Positions 60,655 to 64,000 of a DNA stretch of 64,000 bases are shown here, one piece after another; positions within the stretch are counted from its first letter, which is position 1; each line of letters starts with the position of its first letter. Source of the stretch: Geomonas paludis (GTDB taxonomy: Bacteria > Desulfobacterota > Desulfuromonadia > Geobacterales > Geobacteraceae); contig NZ_BLXY01000012.1 of the NCBI RefSeq assembly GCF_014193585.1, positions 43,608-107,607 on the forward strand, read 5' to 3'. The notes below the pieces were generated by a model, which saw nothing but the letters and a program-made list of their open reading frames with translations, was not told the DNA's origin and made no database searches. Position numbers and translations under genes: made by a program.

Positions 60655-61104
60655 TTACCCCCCGCCGTAGAGCCCGGTAAGCGAGGCCTCCGCCAGAATG
60701 TGGTCCTGCATGGCCACGTCCAGCTGCCCCTTGCTGGCCGTCCCCGCCAGGTCCAGGGTGGTGTCGAGCGCGTAGAGCCGGAAGATGTAGCGGTGGCTCC
60801 CCGAGGGGGGGCACGGCCCGCCGTACTGGTTATGCCCCCAACTGTTCTTCCCGATCACCACCTCGCGCGGCTCGGCCTGCTCCACAAGCGTCGTCACCCT
60901 GGGGCCGATGTTCCAGAGTATCCAGTGCACCCACAACCCGTTCGGGGCGTCCGGGTCCTCCATGACCAGCGCCAGGGATTTGGTGCCGGCCGGGACGTTC
61001 TCGAACCTCAGTTCGGGGTTCATGTTGTCACCGTCGCAGGTATACCGCGCAGGAATGCGCCCGTTGTCCTGGAAGGCCGGGCTGGTCAACCGCATCTTTT
61101 CCAT
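60655..61104 (-). CDS. YbhB/YbcL family (PEBP-like) protein
   Basis: Raf-kinase-inhibitor-like protein of 149 residues. The PEBP signature is complete: ALVMEDPDAPNGLWVHWILWNI near residues 45-66 and GKNSWGHNQYGGPCPPSGSHRYIF-type block (GGPCPPSGSHRY) near 95-107. There is no signal peptide. Bacterial members bind small anionic ligands, but the role is unclear. The downstream hairpin at 60596 should terminate it. Confidence 0.9.
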   Translation of the reverse strand: MEKMRLTSPAFQDNGRIPARYTCDGDNMNPELRFENVPAGTKSLALVMEDPDAPNGLWVHWILWNIGPRVTTLVEQAEPREVVIGKNSWGHNQYGGPCPPSGSHRYIFRLYALDTTLDLAGTASKGQLDVAMQDHILAEASLTGLYGGG

Positions 61105-61150
61105 GAGTCACCCCCTTGTCCTGTACCGGCGCCGGATGCGCCGGCATCCC

Positions 61151-62350
61151 TCAACGTTCCGTCCTTTGCGTCACCGCGGAAACCTTAACCTCTATCACCA
61201 GGTCCTCCACCTGGGCAAACTGCTCCGAGGCCGCGCCCACCGGCCGCAGCAGTTCCACGTACCACTGTCCTTCGTTCACCGGCCGTCCCACCGGGCTCGC
61301 ATTGAGATGGGTGGCCATGCCGCAGAACTCGGAGCGGCGCACGGAGCGGCGGTTCTCCACCCGCCCCAGGATGATCTGGGGCAGGTCGCGCTGGTCCACC
61401 TCCACCCGCTGGCCCGACCTCTGGTAATAGGCCGCCTCGGGGAGCCGCACCAGCGCCGACCAGGGGACCCCGCCCGCCTCGCCGAGCAGCGAGGCGCTCA
61501 CGCCGCGGAAGCGGCAGTTCTCGAAGCCCTGGAACAGCTCGGCCGGGATCTGGAGCCGCACCGAGAAGCTGTCCCGGGCATGGCGCAGCTGCCCCCAGGC
61601 GTTGCGGTTCATCAGCGCGCGGACCGAAAAGGCGCGGGTGAAGGCCTGTTCTCCCTGCTGGTAGAGGGTGAGCCACTCCAAGGCATTCCTGGTCCAGATG
61701 ATGTTGCTGGCGAGGGAGGCGCCCAGGGTTTCCGACCAGGAGCTCAGCGGCGATGCGACCTCGTAGCCGAAGATGCGCCGCAACCCCTCCTCCGCCACCG
61801 CGACCCGGTTCAGCCCCTCCTCGTAGTCCCGGCACAGGCGCCTGAGCACCAGGTCGCGCTGCTCGTCGAGCGCCAGGGGTCCCCCCGCGCCCGCCAGCTC
61901 CCTCCTGCGCCGGATCGACTCGCCGCGCAGTTCGAGCATGCTGGTGACGGCAAGCGGCTCCTCCGCCGCCGGGGCCTCCGCAACCTCTTCCTCGGGGGCC
62001 CCCTCTGCGGCAGCCGCGCCCTCTGCCTCTTCATGCGGCGCTTCTTCCGGTGCCTTTCCCTGCTCTTCGGCAGCCGCCGCTTCGGGTGCAGGCTCCTCCT
62101 CCCCAGCCGGCTCCTCCCCTTCGACGCGCCGCCGGTCCAGTTCCAGTTCCTGCTCCAGGATCTCCAGGTCGTGGCTCAATTCCTGCCAGGCCCGGTCCAG
62201 GGCCGCGTACTCACGGAATTCCGTCACGGCGCGCGCCAAAAGCCCCTCCGCCTGCTCCAGCAGCACCTCCACCTGGCGCGGCTCAAAACGTGCGGCAAGC
62301 ATTTCCGGATCAGGTCGATAGGCAACGACGTTACAGGCCAGCTTGCTCAT
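61151..62350 (-). CDS. Hypothetical protein with acidic linker
   Basis: Protein of 399 residues. The first 75 residues are helical, followed by an Ala/Glu/Pro-rich low-complexity linker (about 75-130). The C-terminal 260 residues contain a helical part and a beta-rich part (RDSFSVRLQIPAELFQGFENC; FRGVSASLLG). The beta-rich part reminds me of the C-terminal region of insecticidal Tc-toxin A subunits, but without a comparison this is weak. There is no signal peptide or transmembrane segment. It is a single gene; the function is unknown. Confidence 0.75.
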   Translation of the reverse strand: MSKLACNVVAYRPDPEMLAARFEPRQVEVLLEQAEGLLARAVTEFREYAALDRAWQELSHDLEILEQELELDRRRVEGEEPAGEEEPAPEAAAAEEQGKAPEEAPHEEAEGAAAAEGAPEEEVAEAPAAEEPLAVTSMLELRGESIRRRRELAGAGGPLALDEQRDLVLRRLCRDYEEGLNRVAVAEEGLRRIFGYEVASPLSSWSETLGASLASNIIWTRNALEWLTLYQQGEQAFTRAFSVRALMNRNAWGQLRHARDSFSVRLQIPAELFQGFENCRFRGVSASLLGEAGGVPWSALVRLPEAAYYQRSGQRVEVDQRDLPQIILGRVENRRSVRRSEFCGMATHLNASPVGRPVNEGQWYVELLRPVGAASEQFAQVEDLVIEVKVSAVTQRTER

Positions 62351-62416
62351 CTGCAGCCTCCTGTCTTGGCCCCGCTTGCGCGTGCCAAGGGGCGGCCTAA
62401 GCCGCCCCCGCCACTG

Positions 62417-62842
62417 TTACAGGAACGTGGTCCTGGTCCCCTCGGACAGACGCGAGATCAGGTCCTGGCAGATCTTCTCGCAGTTCTGGCAGCTGGCCCG
62501 GCAGATGCGGCAGTGCTGGTGCATCTCGGAATGAACCTCGCACTCCTGCATGCAGAGCCGGCAGGCGACGGCGCAGCTCTCGAGCTGGGTCCTCAGCAGT
62601 TGCGGGACGGTATCGGTCTGGCGGGCAAGGATGCGGGCGGTGGTCTGGCAGATGTCGGCGCAGTCCAGGTTGAGCCGGATGCACTTGGTGAGGTCCTGCA
62701 CCATCTGCTCGCCCAGGCAGGCGTCGGCGCAGCAGGTGCAGACGTCGGCGCACTCGACCAGCGAGTTGATGCACTCGGTAATGGCGGTGATATCCATGGT
62801 GAGTTTTCTGGGGTGGGCGGCGAACATCTCTGTTGTTTTCAT
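62417..62842 (-). CDS. Cys-rich four-helix copper-storage protein (Csp-like)
   Basis: Protein of 141 residues with 18 cysteines, mainly in C-x2-C/C-x3-C helical spacing (VCTCCADAC, LDCADIC, SCAVACRLC, HCRICRASCQNCEKIC). This is the DUF326/Csp four-helix-bundle family, which fills its core with Cu(I)-thiolates. No signal peptide is visible, so a cytosolic Csp3-like protein is likely. ATG 62842 has AAGGAG 7 bases upstream. It may buffer copper; no copper regulator adjoins except the MerR gene at 62933. Confidence 0.9.
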   Translation of the reverse strand: MKTTEMFAAHPRKLTMDITAITECINSLVECADVCTCCADACLGEQMVQDLTKCIRLNLDCADICQTTARILARQTDTVPQLLRTQLESCAVACRLCMQECEVHSEMHQHCRICRASCQNCEKICQDLISRLSEGTRTTFL

Positions 62843-62932
62843 TGAGTTCTCCTTGGTCAGGTTGGAATGGCGCACAAACAATTAGCACATTCTAACCACA
62901 TGCCTGGAGAATTCAACGCGAGGCGGGAAGTT

Positions 62933-63481
62933 CTAGCGCAGCGGTGCAGACAGGCCGGCCGCCGCGGCCGCCGACCACTGCCGGATCGCCTGCGCTTCCT
63001 GTTCGGAAATGCCGAGGCTGAGCAGGAAGGAGTGATGCGCCTGGGGCGCGCGCCGCTCGAACTCGGCGTGCCAGGTTGCCATGGCCTGGTCGTCCATGCC
63101 CGCGGCACGCAGCATGGCCACCCAGGTCTCCTTGTCGACGCTTTCGGGGAGCCCCCCCTCCGACTGCACCCGGAGCATCCGGGCCAGCAGGTGCTGCTGG
63201 GCCTGGAGGGCGCGGATCTCGGCGCCGATCGCGGCCAGGCGCTTTCTGAGCACCGACGCTTCCCCCTCTTCCGACTCCAGGACGGCGCGGGTCTCCTCCA
63301 CCGAGAGGCCGGCCTTGCGGAAGGAGACGATGGCGGCCAAGCGCTCGAGATCGCCTTCGGAATAAAGGCGGTAGCCGGCGTCGCTGCGACCGGAAGGGGA
63401 AAGGAGCCCTTCCTGGTCGTAGTAGAGCAGCGTGCTGCGCGACAGGCCGAACTTTTTGGCCAACTGGCTGATGCGGTACAT
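62933..63481 (-). CDS. MerR-family transcription regulator
   Basis: Regulator of 182 residues. The winged-helix domain (residues 1-70) has the MerR features ISQLAKKFGLSRSTLLYYDQEGLLSPSGRSDAGYR-type blocks (FGLSRSTLLYYDQEGLL). A coiled coil spans about 75-115, and a C-terminal domain of about 60 residues (KETWVAMLRAAGMDDQAMATWHAEFERRAPQ-type; WHAEFERRAPQAHHSFLL) is clearly similar to the small protein at 63529. There is no metal-binding Cys pattern, so it is not a typical copper MerR. GGAGG lies 4 bases before the ATG. Confidence 0.9.
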   Translation of the reverse strand: MYRISQLAKKFGLSRSTLLYYDQEGLLSPSGRSDAGYRLYSEGDLERLAAIVSFRKAGLSVEETRAVLESEEGEASVLRKRLAAIGAEIRALQAQQHLLARMLRVQSEGGLPESVDKETWVAMLRAAGMDDQAMATWHAEFERRAPQAHHSFLLSLGISEQEAQAIRQWSAAAAAGLSAPLR

Positions 63482-63528
63482 GATGCCTCCTGCGATGGGC
63501 GGCCCCGGGCGAACCCGGGGCCGCGAGG

Positions 63529-63711
63529 TCAGGCGTGATGCTTGCGGATGGCGGCGATGCGCTCGGCGGGAAGCCCCAGGAACTCCAGGAACTCCTGGTG
63601 CCCCTGCGGGTTCTCCCTCTCGAACAGGCGGTGCCACTGTTCCATGGCCGCGTCGTCCAGCCCGATAGCCCGGAACCGGGCAGTCCACTCCTCAACCGTT
63701 ACCTTGCTCAT
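63529..63711 (-). CDS. Small protein equal to the MerR C-terminal domain
   Basis: Protein of 60 residues (MSKVTVEEWTARFRAIGLDD...). It matches the C-terminal domain of the neighbouring MerR regulator over nearly its full length; shared positions include E-W, F/LRA-G-DD-AM-WH-FER-PQ-H-FL-LG and AIR. It appears to be a free-standing copy of the ligand-sensing domain and lies 47 bases upstream of the regulator, in the same direction. It might form mixed dimers with the regulator or bind the same ligand. The function is not known. Confidence 0.8.
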   Translation of the reverse strand: MSKVTVEEWTARFRAIGLDDAAMEQWHRLFERENPQGHQEFLEFLGLPAERIAAIRKHHA

Positions 63712-63801
63712 AGTCTCGCTCCTTTTGCTGTTAGTGGCGTCGTGGCCATGACAGCAGGAATACTAAACCGTGAAGCTGTAGACGGGTCAATAGAAAAAGC
63801 A

Positions 63802-63869
63802 AAGACGTTCAACGTTCAACGTTCAACGTTCAACGTCTCAGCGTTCTACGTTCTACGTTCTACGTTCTA
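63802..63869. repeat. Heptamer tandem repeats
   Basis: Four copies of GTTCAAC followed, after a short break (GTCTCAGC), by four copies of GTTCTAC. Both units differ at one base, so one array probably arose from the other. No gene covers the region. Confidence 0.9.
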
Positions 63870-63881
63870 CGTGTTGAGTGC

Positions 63882-63930
63882 CACGACATCGTGGACACAA
63901 ATAAGTGCCACCACATCGTAGACAAAGTTC
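63882..63930. repeat. Imperfect direct repeat at the right edge
   Basis: AGTGCCACGACATCGTGGAC and AAGTGCCACCACATCGTAGA are two 20-base near copies. TGTGGACACC follows at 63961. Such closely spaced repeats occur at the ends of some insertion sequences, so this may be the left end of a mobile element that continues beyond the window. Confidence 0.4.
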
Positions 63931-63991
63931 TCTGACAATCGAATAGCCATCGCGTAATCCTGTGGACACCGAAACCACGTTGGAGGTGTCC

Positions 63992-64000
63992 ATGAAGGAT
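63992..64000 (+). CDS. Start of a truncated coding region
   Basis: The last nine bases read ATG AAG GAT, with GGAGG 5 bases upstream, an excellent ribosome-binding site. Only three codons are visible, so the product is unknown. A transposase is possible given the direct repeats just before it. Confidence 0.5.

Noticed and set aside
63802..63869. Possible CRISPR array
   Set aside because: Units are seven bases without spacers, so they are simple tandem repeats; no cas genes are present.

Overview
The window is GC-rich, densely coded bacterial chromosome. Gene content points to the Geobacteraceae (Desulfuromonadales): a BzaF-type ThiC homologue inside an anaerobic cobalamin operon, sigma-54-type flagellar promoters, HDOD and bacteriohemerythrin proteins, and a probable selenocysteine rhodanese. 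The genus (Geobacter, Geomonas or Citrifermentans) is inference from protein resemblance; no rRNA or tRNA gene was seen.

Layout. (1) 126-8042, minus strand: a cobalamin operon led by a cobalamin riboswitch with an intrinsic terminator next to the first start codon, then cobU-cobT-cobS-cobC-cbiA-bzaF-cbiM-cbiN-cbiQ. It covers nucleotide-loop assembly, corrin amidation, lower-ligand synthesis and cobalt uptake. (2) 8301-15722: engB, an HDOD protein, a small FlgM-like ORF, a histidine kinase/NtrC-type regulator pair and glycogen phosphorylase. (3) 15868-38320, minus strand: flagellar and chemotaxis genes in three blocks: fliL-M-N-O-P-Q-R-flhB; flgB-flgC-fliE-F-G-H-I-J-motE-fliK-flgD-orf-flgE; and cheY-cheX-cheX/pseudoreceiver-TPR with a PAS histidine kinase upstream. 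The first two blocks have sigma-54 promoters, each with a GTCA-N6-TGAC palindrome upstream that looks like a FleQ-class activator box. The third block and the kinase have sigma-28-like promoters. (4) 38560-40657: rhodanese, metallo-hydrolase, DUF2892 and C_GCAxxG_C_C genes. (5) 40678-46423: an RND efflux operon whose strong sigma-70 promoter overlaps a palindromic operator. (6) 46607-49594: a DUF815 ATPase, a methyltransferase and a PAP2 phosphatase. (7) 49640-55097: a complete citrate lyase operon (citC-citD-PPC-citE-citF-citX-citG) containing a PPC/DUF296 protein. (8) 55334-57947, plus strand: a GT2, LAB_N and ArnT-like lipid glycosylation trio. (9) 58006-63711: Sec-rhodanese, FemAB-like protein, hemerythrin, PEBP, a Cys-rich copper-storage protein and a MerR regulator beside a free-standing copy of its own C-terminal domain. 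(10) The right edge carries heptamer tandem repeats and probably the start of a mobile element.

Three families of dispersed palindromic repeats recur between genes, and one copy lies in frame inside the PAP2 gene. The most notable single item is the probable selenocysteine codon, with a SECIS-like hairpin, in the rhodanese gene at 58006-58317; ordinary gene calling would truncate it.
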